Positions 14,308-23,535 are shown, numbered from the stretch's first letter. The stretch is DNA of 64,000 bases from Streptomyces sclerotialus (GCF_040907265.1 NZ_JBFOHP010000002.1:4278001-4342000), one strand, 5' to 3'. The notes: generated from the sequence alone by a model not told the origin. A program made the numbers and translations.

Positions 14308-16971
14308 ATGAGCGAGCACCGTCGCAAACCGCCGCAGCCGCAAGGTGGCGGACGTGCCGCGGCCCGACGCGCCGCACAGCAGCAATCCAGTGGCCGTCGT
14401 GCCGCGCCGTCGCGCGGTTCGGCGAGGCAGTCAGCCTCCGCCGCCTCCCCGTCCGGCGCACCTGGGCAGGAGCCTCCGTATCAGGGGCGGGCGGCGGCGC
14501 GCCGGGCTGCGCAACGCGGCGGGCGCCGGCGGGCGCCCGAAGCAGCGGCCGGCGCGGCGGCCGGTGGAGCAGGCCGCGGCCGCGGTGGCGGTCGCCGCTC
14601 CGGTGGCGGTGCCGGAGGTGACGGCCGGCCGCCCAAGAAGCGGTTCATCGATTACCCGCGCGCGGGCAAGTACGGAGCGCGCCGCTGGGTACCGTCCTGG
14701 CGTCTCGTCCTGGGCAGCTGCCTGGGCTTCATCGCGTTCGTCCTCGGTCTGTCGGGCATCGCGCTGGCGTACGTCGACGTACCGAACCCGCAGAAGCTCG
14801 CGGGAGTGCAGAAGAACGTCTACTACTGGGCCGACGGCAAGCAGATGGTCGTCGCCGGCGGCGGTGAGCTCAACCGCCAGATCGTGCCGATCAGCCAGAT
14901 CCCGCAGTCCATGCAGGACGCGGTGATCTCCGCGGAGAACGCCTCGTTCGAGACGGACTCCGGTGTCGACCCGATGGGTATCGCCCGCGCGGTGGTCAAG
15001 ATGGCCATGGGCGGTGAGACCCAGAGTGGCTCGACGATCACCCAGCAGTACGTGAAGAACACCTACCTGAACCAGGAACAGACGCTCAAGCGCAAGATCA
15101 CTGAGCTGTTCATCTCGATAAAGGTGGGCGCCTCGGAGCCCAAGCCCAAGATCCTGGCCGGGTACCTCAACACGGCGTACTACGGGCGTGGTGCCTACGG
15201 CATCCAGGCCGCTTCGCGCGCCTACTACAACAAGGACAGCGAAGACCTCACCAGGAGCGAGGGAGCCTTCCTCTCCTCGCTGCTCAACGGTCCGAACCTG
15301 TACGACCCGTACGTCACGACGGAGGCCGAGGGCGCGAACCTCAAGCGCGCCGAGGCACGCTGGGCGTGGACGCTGGACCGGGAAGTCGAGGTGGGGCGGC
15401 TGTCCAAGACCGAGCGGGCCAAGATCGCGAAGGAAGGCTTCCCGCGCCCGCGGCCGCCGAAGAAGGCGATGGACCTGCGAGGCCAGAAGGGCTACCTCGT
15501 CGACCTCGCCAACAACTACATCACCGCCAACACCGACATCTCGGAAGCCGAGCTGAAAAAGGGCGGCTACTCGATCCACACCACCTTCGACCGCAAGAAG
15601 ATGGGGCAGCTGACCAAGGCGGTCGAGAAGGTCTCCAAGCAGGCGCTGAAGCCCGAGCAGCGCGCGGTCGACAAGTACGTGCAGTTCGGCGGCGCATCGG
15701 TCGAACCGAAGTCCGGCAAGATCGTCGCCATCTACGGCGGCAAGGACGCCACGGAGCACTACACGAACAACGCCGACTACACCGGCGTCCAGGTCGGCTC
15801 CACGTTCAAGCCGTTCGTCCTGGCCGCGGCGATGGACAAGGGCGTGCGCAACCCGAGCAACCCGGCCATCCGTACCCCCGTGTCGCCGAACAGCATGTAC
15901 AACGGCGACAACAAGCTGCGGCTGCTCAACTACGACCGGACCGTCTGGCACGACAAGGACGGCAACGAGTGGCACCAGGCCAACGACGGAAATGAGGACA
16001 AGGGCCGGGTCAGCCTGCGGACCGCCATGCAGTACTCGGTGAACACGCCCTACATCCAGCTGGGCATGGACGTCGGACCGGACGTGGTGAAGCAGGAGGC
16101 GATCGCCGCCGGTCTTCGGGACGACAACAGCATGGCGCGGACCACGCCGACGTTCTCGCTGGGCACCTCGGCGCCCAGCGCGATCCGGCTGGCCGGTGCC
16201 TACGCCACCTTCGCCGCCAGCGGTCAGCAGACCGACCCGTACTCCGTGGAGTCGGTGACCAAGGACGGCGTGGAGGAGTTCAACCACAAGGAAGTGGCGA
16301 AGACCAAGCAGGCCTTCGACCCGAACGTGGCCAACAACGTCACGGACGTGCTCAAGACCGTCGTCAAGAAGGGCACCGGTACGGCGGCGCAGCTGCCGGA
16401 CGGCCGTGAGGTGGCCGGCAAGACCGGTACCACCGACGACAACAAGTCGGCGTGGTTCGCGGGCTACACCAAGCAGCTGGCCACCACGATCGGCATGTGG
16501 CGCGTCAACGACCAGGCCAAGGTCCAGAAGTTCCTGAAGATGTACGGCGTCGGCGGCGAGGAGAAGATCCACGGAGCTTCGTTCCCGTCGGAGATCTGGC
16601 GCGACTACATGATGGAAGCCATGAAGGGCGAGGAGATGCTGCCCTTCCCGCAGCCTCAGCCGATCGGCAAGGTCGTCTACGGCGAGAGCGCCAGCCCGAC
16701 TCCGACGCCGACGCCGTCGGACGAGCCGTCGGACGAGCCGTCGGAGACGCCGTCCGAGACCCCGAGCGACGAGTCCTCCCCCAGCGCCACACCCACGGAG
16801 ACCTGTTCGCCCTGGGACCTCGCCTGCAAGGACAACGGCGGTCAGGACAACGGCGGGCCTTCCGGTGGACCCGGAGACCCGGGCGACGAGCCTTCGCCAC
16901 CGGTGACCGAGACACCAGGCGGCGATGACGACGGTGGTTTCTTCGGAGGCCCCAACGGCATCAAGGAATGA
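14308..16971 (+). CDS. Bifunctional penicillin-binding protein (glycosyltransferase 51 + transpeptidase)
   Basis: An 887-residue class A PBP that polymerises and cross-links peptidoglycan. Residues 1-125 are cytoplasmic, Arg/Gly/Ala-rich and low-complexity. One membrane anchor (LVLGSCLGFIAFVLGLSGIA) follows. The GT51 domain shows ENASFETDSGVDPMGIARA and GSTITQQYVKNTYL. The transpeptidase has GSTFKPF (SxxK serine), YSVNTPY (SxN) and GKTGTTDDNKSAW (KTG). The C-terminal about 110 residues are a Pro/Thr/Ser/Glu-rich stalk with two cysteines (TCSPWDLAC) and a Gly-rich end. ATG 14308 follows GAGGAG. Confidence 0.94.
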   Translation: MSEHRRKPPQPQGGGRAAARRAAQQQSSGRRAAPSRGSARQSASAASPSGAPGQEPPYQGRAAARRAAQRGGRRRAPEAAAGAAAGGAGRGRGGGRRSGGGAGGDGRPPKKRFIDYPRAGKYGARRWVPSWRLVLGSCLGFIAFVLGLSGIALAYVDVPNPQKLAGVQKNVYYWADGKQMVVAGGGELNRQIVPISQIPQSMQDAVISAENASFETDSGVDPMGIARAVVKMAMGGETQSGSTITQQYVKNTYLNQEQTLKRKITELFISIKVGASEPKPKILAGYLNTAYYGRGAYGIQAASRAYYNKDSEDLTRSEGAFLSSLLNGPNLYDPYVTTEAEGANLKRAEARWAWTLDREVEVGRLSKTERAKIAKEGFPRPRPPKKAMDLRGQKGYLVDLANNYITANTDISEAELKKGGYSIHTTFDRKKMGQLTKAVEKVSKQALKPEQRAVDKYVQFGGASVEPKSGKIVAIYGGKDATEHYTNNADYTGVQVGSTFKPFVLAAAMDKGVRNPSNPAIRTPVSPNSMYNGDNKLRLLNYDRTVWHDKDGNEWHQANDGNEDKGRVSLRTAMQYSVNTPYIQLGMDVGPDVVKQEAIAAGLRDDNSMARTTPTFSLGTSAPSAIRLAGAYATFAASGQQTDPYSVESVTKDGVEEFNHKEVAKTKQAFDPNVANNVTDVLKTVVKKGTGTAAQLPDGREVAGKTGTTDDNKSAWFAGYTKQLATTIGMWRVNDQAKVQKFLKMYGVGGEEKIHGASFPSEIWRDYMMEAMKGEEMLPFPQPQPIGKVVYGESASPTPTPTPSDEPSDEPSETPSETPSDESSPSATPTETCSPWDLACKDNGGQDNGGPSGGPGDPGDEPSPPVTETPGGDDDGGFFGGPNGIKE

Positions 16972-16980
16972 CCGCACGCT

Positions 16981-16994
16981 GTTTCACGTGAAAC
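16981..16994. promoter_or_regulatory. parS site 6
   Basis: Perfect GTTTCACGTGAAAC nine bases after the PBP stop codon. Confidence 0.93.
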
Positions 16995-17003
16995 GCCAGA
17001 CCG

Positions 17004-17017
17004 GTTTCACGTGAAAC
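17004..17017. promoter_or_regulatory. parS site 7
   Basis: Perfect GTTTCACGTGAAAC, starting 23 bp after the start of site 6; a closely spaced pair. Confidence 0.93.
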
Positions 17018-17035
17018 GGCGGCCGCAGAACGACG

Positions 17036-17067
17036 AGCCCCCGACCCGGCATGCCCGGGCGGGGGCT
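17036..17067 (+). terminator. Terminator hairpin after PBP gene
   Basis: AGCCCCCG (17036-17043) pairs with CGGGGGCT (17060-17067), with an inner CCGGGC-rich loop that can pair further. It lies between the PBP and GT87 genes, just after a parS pair. Confidence 0.5.
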
Positions 17068-17107
17068 TCGCCGTTCCCAGCACAGAGACGTGCGGCAGGA
17101 TGACCCC

Positions 17108-18568
17108 ATGACGAGCGTGCGACAGGACGAGCCCGTACGGCCGACGGAACGGGACGAGGTGGCGGCGGCCGGCAGCGAGCTGATCGGCGGACCGCTCGGC
17201 CGCCGCGTACAGCTCGGCGCGAGCTGGTGGACGCCGGTACGCGTCATCGCTCTCGTGGCCCTGGGGATGTTCGCCCTGGGGATGGTGCAGAAGCTGCCCT
17301 GCTACAACGGGGCGTGGTTCTTCGGTGCCACCAGCCAGTACACCCACGCCTGCTATTCCGACATCCCGCATCTCTACGTCGGGCGCGGCTTCGCGGAGAA
17401 CCTGGTCCCCTACTTCGACCGGCTCCCCGGCGACATGCAGTACCTCGAATACCCGGTGCTGACCGGGGTGTTCATGGAGGTCGCCTCCTGGATGACGCCG
17501 CACGGCGGCACGATGCAGCACCGCGAGCAGATCTACTGGCTGGCCAATGCAGGGATGCTCATGATCTGCGCCGCCGTCATAGCGGTCTGCGTGGCCCGCA
17601 CCCACCGCAACCGCCCCTGGGACGGACTGCTCCTCGCCTTGGCGCCGGCCTTCGCGCTGACCGCCACCATCAACTGGGACCTGCTCGCGGTCGCGCTGAC
17701 CGCGGTGGCGATGCTGCTGTGGGCGCGCAGCCGCCCGCTCGCCGCCGGTGTCTTCATCGGGCTGGCGACCGCCGCCAAGCTCTACCCGGTCCTGCTGCTG
17801 GGCCCGCTGTTCGTCCTGTGCTGGCGGGCCGGCAAGTGGCGCGCGTTCGGCGCGGCGACGGGGGGCGCGGTCTTCTCCTGGCTGGCGGTGAACCTGCCGG
17901 TCATGCTGCCGGCCTGGGACGGCTGGCAGAAGTTCTACACCTTCAGCCAGGCGCGCCCGATCGACTTCGGCTCCGTCTGGCTGCTCATCTCCCAGCGCAC
18001 CGGCAACCCGCTGGAGTACGCCAACACCTACGCGACGCTGCTGATGATCGTCGGGTGTGGCGCCATCGCGCTGCTCGCCCTGTACGCGCCGCGCCGCCCG
18101 CGCCTGGCCCAGCTGGCGTTCCTGGTCGTGGCGCTCTTCGTCCTGACCAACAAGGTCTACTCACCGCAGTACGTGCTCTGGCTGATCCCGCTGGCCGCAC
18201 TGGCCCGCCCGCGCTGGCGGGACTTCCTGGTCTGGCAGGCCTGCGAGGTCATGTACTTCCTCGGCATCTGGCTCTACCTCGCCTACAGCGGCAGCGGGGA
18301 CAAGCACCAGGGACTGCCGCCGGAGGGCTACCAGCTGGCCATAGCGCTCCATCTGCTGGGCACGTTGTACCTGTGCGCCCTGGTGGTCAGGGACGTGCTG
18401 CTGCCCGACCGGGACGGGGTACGCCGGGACGGCGCCGACGACCCCTCGGGCGGTGTCCTGGACCAGGCACCGGACGTGTTCGTCCTGGGCCGGCAGCACG
18501 CTGCCGCACCGCACACCGCCCCGTACGAGGGCGTGGCACGGGTCGAGTGGGGCCCGGCCCGGGACTGA
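17108..18568 (+). CDS. GT87-family membrane glycosyltransferase
   Basis: A 486-residue polytopic membrane protein of the GT87 type (polyprenol-phosphate-mannose-dependent alpha-mannosyltransferases such as mycobacterial PimE). Visible features are a first membrane helix (VRVIALVALGMFALGMVQ), an extracytoplasmic loop ending LPGDMQYLEYPVLTGVFMEV with acidic residues in the position of the catalytic Asp/Glu, and a repeated series of Leu/Ala-rich helices (FALTATINWDLLAVALTAVA, LGPLFVLCWRAGKW). ATG 17108 was chosen over an upstream in-frame ATG because of AGGATG spacing and the hydrophilic N-terminus. The acceptor is unknown. It is convergent with the racemase-like gene. Confidence 0.85.
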   Translation: MTSVRQDEPVRPTERDEVAAAGSELIGGPLGRRVQLGASWWTPVRVIALVALGMFALGMVQKLPCYNGAWFFGATSQYTHACYSDIPHLYVGRGFAENLVPYFDRLPGDMQYLEYPVLTGVFMEVASWMTPHGGTMQHREQIYWLANAGMLMICAAVIAVCVARTHRNRPWDGLLLALAPAFALTATINWDLLAVALTAVAMLLWARSRPLAAGVFIGLATAAKLYPVLLLGPLFVLCWRAGKWRAFGAATGGAVFSWLAVNLPVMLPAWDGWQKFYTFSQARPIDFGSVWLLISQRTGNPLEYANTYATLLMIVGCGAIALLALYAPRRPRLAQLAFLVVALFVLTNKVYSPQYVLWLIPLAALARPRWRDFLVWQACEVMYFLGIWLYLAYSGSGDKHQGLPPEGYQLAIALHLLGTLYLCALVVRDVLLPDRDGVRRDGADDPSGGVLDQAPDVFVLGRQHAAAPHTAPYEGVARVEWGPARD

Positions 18569-18615
18569 CCACCGGGAACCGCAGCCCGGTCGGCGAGACA
18601 GCCGGAGGAACGCGG

Positions 18616-18657
18616 CGGGCCCGGACGCACGGCAGCGGAGCCGTCCGTCCGGGCCCG
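18616..18657. terminator. Bidirectional terminator hairpin
   Basis: CGGGCCCGGACGCACGGC (18616-18633) pairs with GCCGTCCGTCCGGGCCCG (18640-18657) with a single mismatch, between convergent GT87 and racemase-like genes. Confidence 0.7.
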
Positions 18658-18686
18658 TGGTGCCGGAGCCGCCGGGAAACCGCCGG

Positions 18687-19718
18687 TCAGCGGTCCACGA
18701 TGCGGTCGAACTGGGTGGTCGTGTGCCGAAGGTGGGCCACCAGTTCCTCGCCGACCTTCGGCTCGGGCGCGTCGCTCGGCACGAACAGGATCGAGACCTG
18801 CATGTGCGGCGGCTCCGCGAACCAGCGCTGCTTACCGCCCCAGACGTACGGCGAAAGGTTCCGGTTCACCGTCGCCAGGCCCGCCCGCGCGACGCCCTTG
18901 GCGCGTGGCATCACGCCGTGCAGCGCCTTGGGCGACTCCAGGCCGACACCGTGCGAGGTACCGCCGGCCACCACGACGAGGTAGCCGTCGGACGCCGCCT
19001 TCTGCTGCCGGTAGCCGAAGCGGTCCCCCTTGGCCACACGGGTGACGTCCAGGACCGAGCCGCGGTACTCCGTGGCGTCGTGGTCGCCGAGCCAGAGGCG
19101 GGTGCCGATCCGCGCCCGGAAGCGGGTCTGCGGGAACTGGGCCTGCAGCCGGTGCAGCTCCTCGGCCTTGAGGTGGCTGACGAACATGGTGTGCAGCGGC
19201 AGCCGCGCGGTGCGCAGCCGGTCCATCCAGCCGATGACCTCGTCGACGGCGTCGGTGCCGTCGGTGCGGTCCAGCGGCAGGTGGATGGCGAAGCCCTCCA
19301 GCCGTACGTTCTCGATCGCCGAGGCCAGCATCGGCAGCTCCTCCGGCGTGACGCCGTGCCGCTTCATGCTGCTCATGACCTCGACCACGACCCGTGCCCC
19401 GGCCAGTCCGCCGAGACCCTGGACCGACGAGACCGAACGGATCGCCCGGTCCGGCAGCGGCACCGGCTCCTCGCCGTGCCGGAACGGCGTCAGGACGAGC
19501 AGATCACCGCTGAAGAAGTCCTTGATGCGGGCCGCTTCGTAGGTGGTGCCGACCGCCAGCAGATCGGCGCCGAGGCGGGTCGCCTCGTCGGCGAGGCGCT
19601 CGTGGCCGAAGCCGTAGCCGTTGCCTTTGCAGACCGGGACCAGGCCCGGGAACTGCTGCAGCACCTGCTGCTGGTGCGCCCGCCAGCGCGCGGTGTCGAC
19701 ATAGAGGGTGAGCGCCAT
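18687..19718 (-). CDS. Alanine-racemase-fold PLP protein next to femX
   Basis: A 343-residue protein with the N-terminal PLP barrel of alanine racemase. VPVCKGNGYGFG, with Lys31, corresponds to the racemase motif VVKANAYGHG. The strand-by-strand pattern continues (LLAVGTTYEAARI, LLVLTPFRHGEEP, VVVEVMSSMKRHG). The C-terminal part has RIGTRLWLGDHDATEY and GDRFGYRQQKAASDG. It diverges from canonical Alr, so the substrate may not be alanine. It sits 65 bases downstream of a FemX-type gene on the same strand, which suggests a joint role in cell-wall amino-acid chemistry (inference). Confidence 0.8.
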   Translation of the reverse strand: MALTLYVDTARWRAHQQQVLQQFPGLVPVCKGNGYGFGHERLADEATRLGADLLAVGTTYEAARIKDFFSGDLLVLTPFRHGEEPVPLPDRAIRSVSSVQGLGGLAGARVVVEVMSSMKRHGVTPEELPMLASAIENVRLEGFAIHLPLDRTDGTDAVDEVIGWMDRLRTARLPLHTMFVSHLKAEELHRLQAQFPQTRFRARIGTRLWLGDHDATEYRGSVLDVTRVAKGDRFGYRQQKAASDGYLVVVAGGTSHGVGLESPKALHGVMPRAKGVARAGLATVNRNLSPYVWGGKQRWFAEPPHMQVSILFVPSDAPEPKVGEELVAHLRHTTTQFDRIVDR

Positions 19719-19783
19719 GGCCGGCCCGTGAACCTTTCTCGTGGCTGTGTGCGTGGATCTTCAGGAACGTCGCAGGCGAGCGG

Positions 19784-20902
19784 TCAGCGCCGCGACATGT
19801 AGATGTCCAGCGCCTTGTGCAGGAGCTTGTTCAGCGGGAAGTCCCACTCGCCCAGGTACTCCGCCGCCTGCCCGCCGGTGCCGACCTTGAACTGGATCAG
19901 GCCGAAGAGATGATCCGACTCGTCCAGCGAGTCGCTGATGCCGCGGAGGTCGTAGACGGTCGCGCCGAGCGCGTAGGCGTCCCGCAGCATCCGCCACTGC
20001 ATCGCGTTGGACGGGCGGACCTCGCGGCCGATGTTGTCGGACGCGCCATAGGAGTACCAGACGTGGCCACCGACGACCAGCATCGTCGCCGCGGAAAGGT
20101 TCACGCCGTTGTGGCGGGCGAAGTACAGCCGCATGCGGTTGGGGTCCTCGCTGTTGAGGGCCGTCCACATGCGCTGGAAGTAGCTCAGCGGCCGCGGGCG
20201 GAACTGGTCACGCACCGCGGTGATCTCGTACAGCCGCTGCCACTCGGCGAGGTCCTCGTAACCGCCCTGGACGACCTCGACGCCGGCCTTGTCGGCCTTT
20301 TTGATGTTGCGGCGCCACAGCTGGTTGAAGCCCTTGTGGACGTCCTCCAGCGAGCGGTTCTCCAGCGGCACCTGGAAGACGTAGCGGGGCTGCACGTCAC
20401 CGAAGCCCGCGCCACCGTCCTCGCCCTGCTGCCAGCCCATCCGGCGCAGGCGGTCGGCGACCTCGAAGGCGCGCGGCTCGATGTGGGTGGCCTCCACGTC
20501 CCGCAGACGCTTGACGTCGGGGTCCTGGATGCCGGCCTTGATCGCGGCGGCGTCCCAGCGGCGGATGACGACCGGCGGGCCCATCTTCACGGAGAAGGCG
20601 CCCTGCTGCTTCAGATGCGCGAGCATCGGCCGCAGCCAGTCCTCCAGGTTCGGGGAGTACCAGTTGATGACGGGACCCTCGGGCAGGTACGCGAGGTACC
20701 GCTTGATCTTGGGCAGCTGGCGGTAGAGGACCAGCCCGGCACCGACGAGCTGCCCGGCGGAGTCGAACCAGCCCAGGTTCTCCGAGCGCCACTCGGACTT
20801 CACGTCGGCCCAGGCCGGGACCTGCATGTGACTCGCCGCGGGCAGGCTCTGGATGTATGCCAGATGCTGCTCTCGACTGATGGTCCTCAGGGTCAGGCTC
20901 AT
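19784..20902 (-). CDS. FemX/FemAB-type lipid II peptidyltransferase
   Basis: A 372-residue GNAT-like enzyme of the FemABX family, which transfers an amino acid from aminoacyl-tRNA to the stem peptide of lipid II; in Streptomyces the first glycine of the interpeptide bridge is added by FemX. Evidence includes VPAWADVKSEWRSENLGWFD near the start, LAYLPEGPVINWYSPNLEDW, FQVPLENRSLEDVHKGFNQL followed by WRRNIKKADKAGVEV, and DLRGISDSLDESDHLFGLIQ near the end, all family signatures. ATG 20902 follows GAGGAG at eight bases. It is cotranscribed with the racemase-like gene. Confidence 0.9.
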   Translation of the reverse strand: MSLTLRTISREQHLAYIQSLPAASHMQVPAWADVKSEWRSENLGWFDSAGQLVGAGLVLYRQLPKIKRYLAYLPEGPVINWYSPNLEDWLRPMLAHLKQQGAFSVKMGPPVVIRRWDAAAIKAGIQDPDVKRLRDVEATHIEPRAFEVADRLRRMGWQQGEDGGAGFGDVQPRYVFQVPLENRSLEDVHKGFNQLWRRNIKKADKAGVEVVQGGYEDLAEWQRLYEITAVRDQFRPRPLSYFQRMWTALNSEDPNRMRLYFARHNGVNLSAATMLVVGGHVWYSYGASDNIGREVRPSNAMQWRMLRDAYALGATVYDLRGISDSLDESDHLFGLIQFKVGTGGQAAEYLGEWDFPLNKLLHKALDIYMSRR

Positions 20903-21028
20903 GCGGGGCGCTCCTCGGCAGGTTTGTCCCCGTGGTCGGGGCTCCGGCTCTCGCGCCGAAGCCTACTGCGCCAAGGGAGCACCCCGTCTGGGCCTACGGG
21001 CGCAGGAGCCCGTACGTCATCGGTGCGG

Positions 21029-21358
21029 TCAGCCCAGTACGCCCCCGAAGAGGCCGCCGTGTGCCATGCCGAGGAAGAACCCGAGCGCCGCAGCGCCCAG
21101 ACCGATGATCAGTACGAAGCGCTCCCCGGTGGTCGCGGAGATGAACTGTCCCCAGGCCCCCGTCACGATGCCGACCAGACCTGCCCAGGAGCTGAGCAGG
21201 TGCAGATGGGTGAAGGCGGCGGAGATCACGGCGATGAGGCCGAGCACCAGGGTCACCACGGCGAGGGTGTTCTCGACGGGGTGTGCCTTGCCGTCGCTCT
21301 TCAGCGCGGAGAGCAGGCCGTGCTGCTGGGACTTCTGGGGCTGTACTGCATGTGCCAT
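21029..21358 (-). CDS. Small membrane protein, unknown function
   Basis: A 109-residue protein with three hydrophobic stretches (TLAVVTLVLGLIAVISAAF, LLSSWAGLVGIVTGAWGQF, FVLIIGLGAAALGFFLGMAH) and a short polar N-terminus. ATG 21358 has a clean GGAGGTG. No domain is recognised. It is divergent from rpsF, with the ribosomal promoter in between. Confidence 0.75.
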   Translation of the reverse strand: MAHAVQPQKSQQHGLLSALKSDGKAHPVENTLAVVTLVLGLIAVISAAFTHLHLLSSWAGLVGIVTGAWGQFISATTGERFVLIIGLGAAALGFFLGMAHGGLFGGVLG

Positions 21359-21441
21359 GCGGCACCTCCGTAGACAGGGCGGCGCACTGTAACGCCGCTC
21401 ACACCCGTTGTGTTCCAGATTGAGGGGATCCGTGGCCTGAT

Positions 21442-21471
21442 TTCAACCGGAAGCCCTGCGGCGGGTACTCT
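21442..21471 (+). promoter_or_regulatory. Probable rpsF operon promoter
   Basis: TTCAAC (21442-21447), 18 bases, TACTCT (21466-21471), about 118 bases upstream of rpsF. This is a reasonable housekeeping-type match; no transcript evidence. Confidence 0.45.
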
Positions 21472-21588
21472 GTACGGTCTGCGCCCATGTCTGTCCGCAT
21501 TCGCTGTACGGGCCGGGCGCGGAACGCATCACGACCCTCCTGCCACGGAACGACCGTGGCCGCTGAGTCCAAAGGAGGTGGGTTCCAC

Positions 21589-21879
21589 ATGCGTCACTAC
21601 GAGGTGATGGTCATCCTCGACCCCGATCTGGAGGAGCGCGCTGTCTCCCCCCTGATCGAGAACTTCCTTTCCGTCGTCCGTGAGGGCAACGGCAAGGTCG
21701 AGAAGGTCGACACCTGGGGCCGTCGTCGTCTCTCGTACGAGATCAACAAGAAGCCCGAGGGCATCTACTCGGTCATCGACCTCCAGGCCGAGCCGGCCGT
21801 CGTCAAGGAGCTCGACCGTCAGATGAACCTGAACGAGTCGGTCCTCCGGACCAAGGTCCTCCGTCCCGAGACCCACTGA
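21589..21879 (+). CDS. rpsF: Ribosomal protein bS6
   Basis: A 96-residue small-subunit protein that binds 16S rRNA together with S18. [20 protein letters not shown] and the central [20 protein letters not shown] are signature sequences. ATG 21589 is preceded by the near-perfect AAAGGAGGTG; the upstream in-frame extension is not S6-like. First gene of the rpsF-ssb-rpsR-rplI operon. Confidence 0.97.
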   Translation: MRHYEVMVILDPDLEERAVSPLIENFLSVVREGNGKVEKVDTWGRRRLSYEINKKPEGIYSVIDLQAEPAVVKELDRQMNLNESVLRTKVLRPETH

Positions 21880-21957
21880 CCGCGTAAGCGTTCAGCGGAC
21901 ATCGGGTCCGAGTAGCAACACAGCAGCCAGCAGCACACCCGCCGAGAGGTTCCCCTA

Positions 21958-22548
21958 ATGGCAGGCGAGACCGTCATCACGGTCGTCGGCAATCTTGTCG
22001 ACGACCCCGAGCTGCGCTTCACCCCGTCCGGTGCGGCGGTCGCGAAGTTCCGCGTCGCGTCCACTCCCCGCACCTTCGACCGTCAGACCAATGAGTGGAA
22101 GGACGGCGAGAGCCTGTTCCTGACCTGCTCGGTCTGGCGTCAGGCGGCGGAGAACGTCGCCGAGTCCCTCACGCGGGGCACCCGCGTGATCGTGCAGGGC
22201 CGCCTCAAGCAGCGGTCGTACGAGGACCGCGAGGGCGTGAAGCGCACGGTCTACGAGCTCGACGTCGACGAGGTCGGCGCGAGCCTGCGCAATGCCACGG
22301 CCAAGGTCACCAAGACCAGCGGCCGGGGTGCTCAGGGCGGCGGCTTCGGCGGCGGCCCGCAGGGCGGCGGCCAGGGCGGTGGCGGCGGCTGGGGCGGCGG
22401 CCCCGGCGGCGGCCAGCAGGGCGGCGGGGCTCCCGCCGACGACCCCTGGGCGACCGGTGCTCCTGCGGGCGGTGGCCAGCAGGGTGGCGGCGGTGGCGGC
22501 TGGGGCGGCGGCTCCGGCGGCGGCTACTCGGACGAGCCGCCCTTCTAG
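21958..22548 (+). CDS. ssb: Single-stranded DNA-binding protein
   Basis: A 196-residue SSB that coats single-stranded DNA and recruits replication and repair proteins. The OB fold spans residues 1 to about 110 ([50 protein letters not shown] segment). A long Gly/Gln-rich linker follows and ends in the acidic tip DEPPF, the protein-interaction motif. It lies between rpsF and rpsR, the usual position for the essential ssb in actinobacteria. Confidence 0.96.
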   Translation: MAGETVITVVGNLVDDPELRFTPSGAAVAKFRVASTPRTFDRQTNEWKDGESLFLTCSVWRQAAENVAESLTRGTRVIVQGRLKQRSYEDREGVKRTVYELDVDEVGASLRNATAKVTKTSGRGAQGGGFGGGPQGGGQGGGGGWGGGPGGGQQGGGAPADDPWATGAPAGGGQQGGGGGGWGGGSGGGYSDEPPF

Positions 22549-22579
22549 GCACGTACGTCCGGCACGTACATGCGGGGCT

Positions 22580-22593
22580 GTTTCACGTGAAAC
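22580..22593. promoter_or_regulatory. parS site 8, between ssb and rpsR
   Basis: Perfect GTTTCACGTGAAAC inside the ribosomal operon, 31 bases after the ssb stop. Confidence 0.93.
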
Positions 22594-22596
22594 GCC

Positions 22597-22610
22597 GTTT
22601 CACGTGAAAC
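22597..22610. promoter_or_regulatory. parS site 9, between ssb and rpsR
   Basis: Perfect GTTTCACGTGAAAC separated from site 8 by only three bases, the closest pair in the window. Confidence 0.93.
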
Positions 22611-22670
22611 GTGAGCCCGGCGGCCTGAGGGCGCCAGCACAAACTTCTTGAAACTCACTGGAGAGAGACA

Positions 22671-22907
22671 ATGGCGAAGCCGCCTGCTCGCAAGCCGAAG
22701 AAGAAGGTTTGCGTGTTCTGCAAGGAGAAGATCTCCTACGTCGACTACAAGGACACGAACCTGCTGCGGAAGTTCATCTCCGACCGCGGCAAGATCCGTG
22801 CCCGCCGGGTCACCGGCAACTGCACCCAGCACCAGCGTGACGTCGCCACGGCCGTGAAGAACAGCCGTGAGATGGCGCTGCTGCCCTACACCTCCACCGC
22901 GCGATAA
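22671..22907 (+). CDS. rpsR: Ribosomal protein bS18 (zinc-binding form)
   Basis: A 78-residue small-subunit protein. The N-terminus [19 protein letters not shown] has CxxC, with a further Cys and His in GNCTQH, which makes this the zinc-ligand (C+) form. Streptomyces often also encode a cysteine-free paralogue elsewhere. GGAGAGAGAC precedes ATG 22671. It is separated from ssb by a parS pair. Confidence 0.96.
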   Translation: MAKPPARKPKKKVCVFCKEKISYVDYKDTNLLRKFISDRGKIRARRVTGNCTQHQRDVATAVKNSREMALLPYTSTAR

Positions 22908-22925
22908 GGGAAGGGTGACCGAAAC

Positions 22926-23372
22926 ATGAAGATCATCCTCACCCACGAGGTCTCCGGCCTCGGCACCGCCGGCGACGTCGTTGACGTCCGGGACGGTTAC
23001 GCCCGTAACTACCTGGTCCCGCGCGGTTTCGCGATCCGCTGGACCAAGGGCGGCGAGAAGGACGTCGAGCAGATCCGCCGCGGTCGTAAGATCCGCGAGA
23101 TCGCGTCGGTCGAGCAGGCCAACGAGGTCAAGGGTCAGCTCGAGGGCGTCAAGGTGAAGCTGGCCGTCCGTGCCGGCGACGCCGGCCGCCTGTTCGGCTC
23201 CGTCACCCAGGCCGACATCGCCTCGGCGATCAAGGCTGCCGGTGGCCCGGACGTGGACAAGCGCCGCGTGGAGGTCGGTTCGCCGATCAAGACCCTGGGC
23301 GCGCACCAGGTCTCCGTGCGTCTGCACCCCGAGGTTGTCGCCAACCTCGGCGTCGAGGTCGTCGCTGCCTGA
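22926..23372 (+). CDS. rplI: Ribosomal protein bL9
   Basis: A 148-residue large-subunit protein. [20 protein letters not shown] and [19 protein letters not shown] are the bL9 N-domain signature. The C-terminal domain includes [20 protein letters not shown]. Nineteen bases after rpsR; last gene of the operon, followed by a strong terminator. Confidence 0.97.
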   Translation: MKIILTHEVSGLGTAGDVVDVRDGYARNYLVPRGFAIRWTKGGEKDVEQIRRGRKIREIASVEQANEVKGQLEGVKVKLAVRAGDAGRLFGSVTQADIASAIKAAGGPDVDKRRVEVGSPIKTLGAHQVSVRLHPEVVANLGVEVVAA

Positions 23373-23449
23373 GTGCAGCCCGATCGCACGGCCTGATCAC
23401 CGGCCGCGGGCAGCAGCCCGCTGACCGCGGCACGGTGAGCGAGTCACAC

Positions 23450-23487
23450 CGTAGGGGCCGCATCCTTCCGAGGATGCGGCCCCTACG
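23450..23487. terminator. Strong bidirectional terminator
   Basis: A 17-bp perfect stem, GTAGGGGCCGCATCCT (from 23451) against AGGATGCGGCCCCTAC (to 23486), plus the flanking C:G pair and a 4-base loop TCCG. It lies between convergent rplI and the MATE gene. Confidence 0.85.
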
Positions 23488-23535
23488 GCTGTTCGGTGGG
23501 CCGCCGGGCCACGGAGGCCGGACGCGTCCGGTCGC

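Noticed and set aside
14431..16977. 848-codon minus-strand frame across the PBP gene
   Set aside because: It is the complement of a well-supported bifunctional PBP, with no recognisable motifs.
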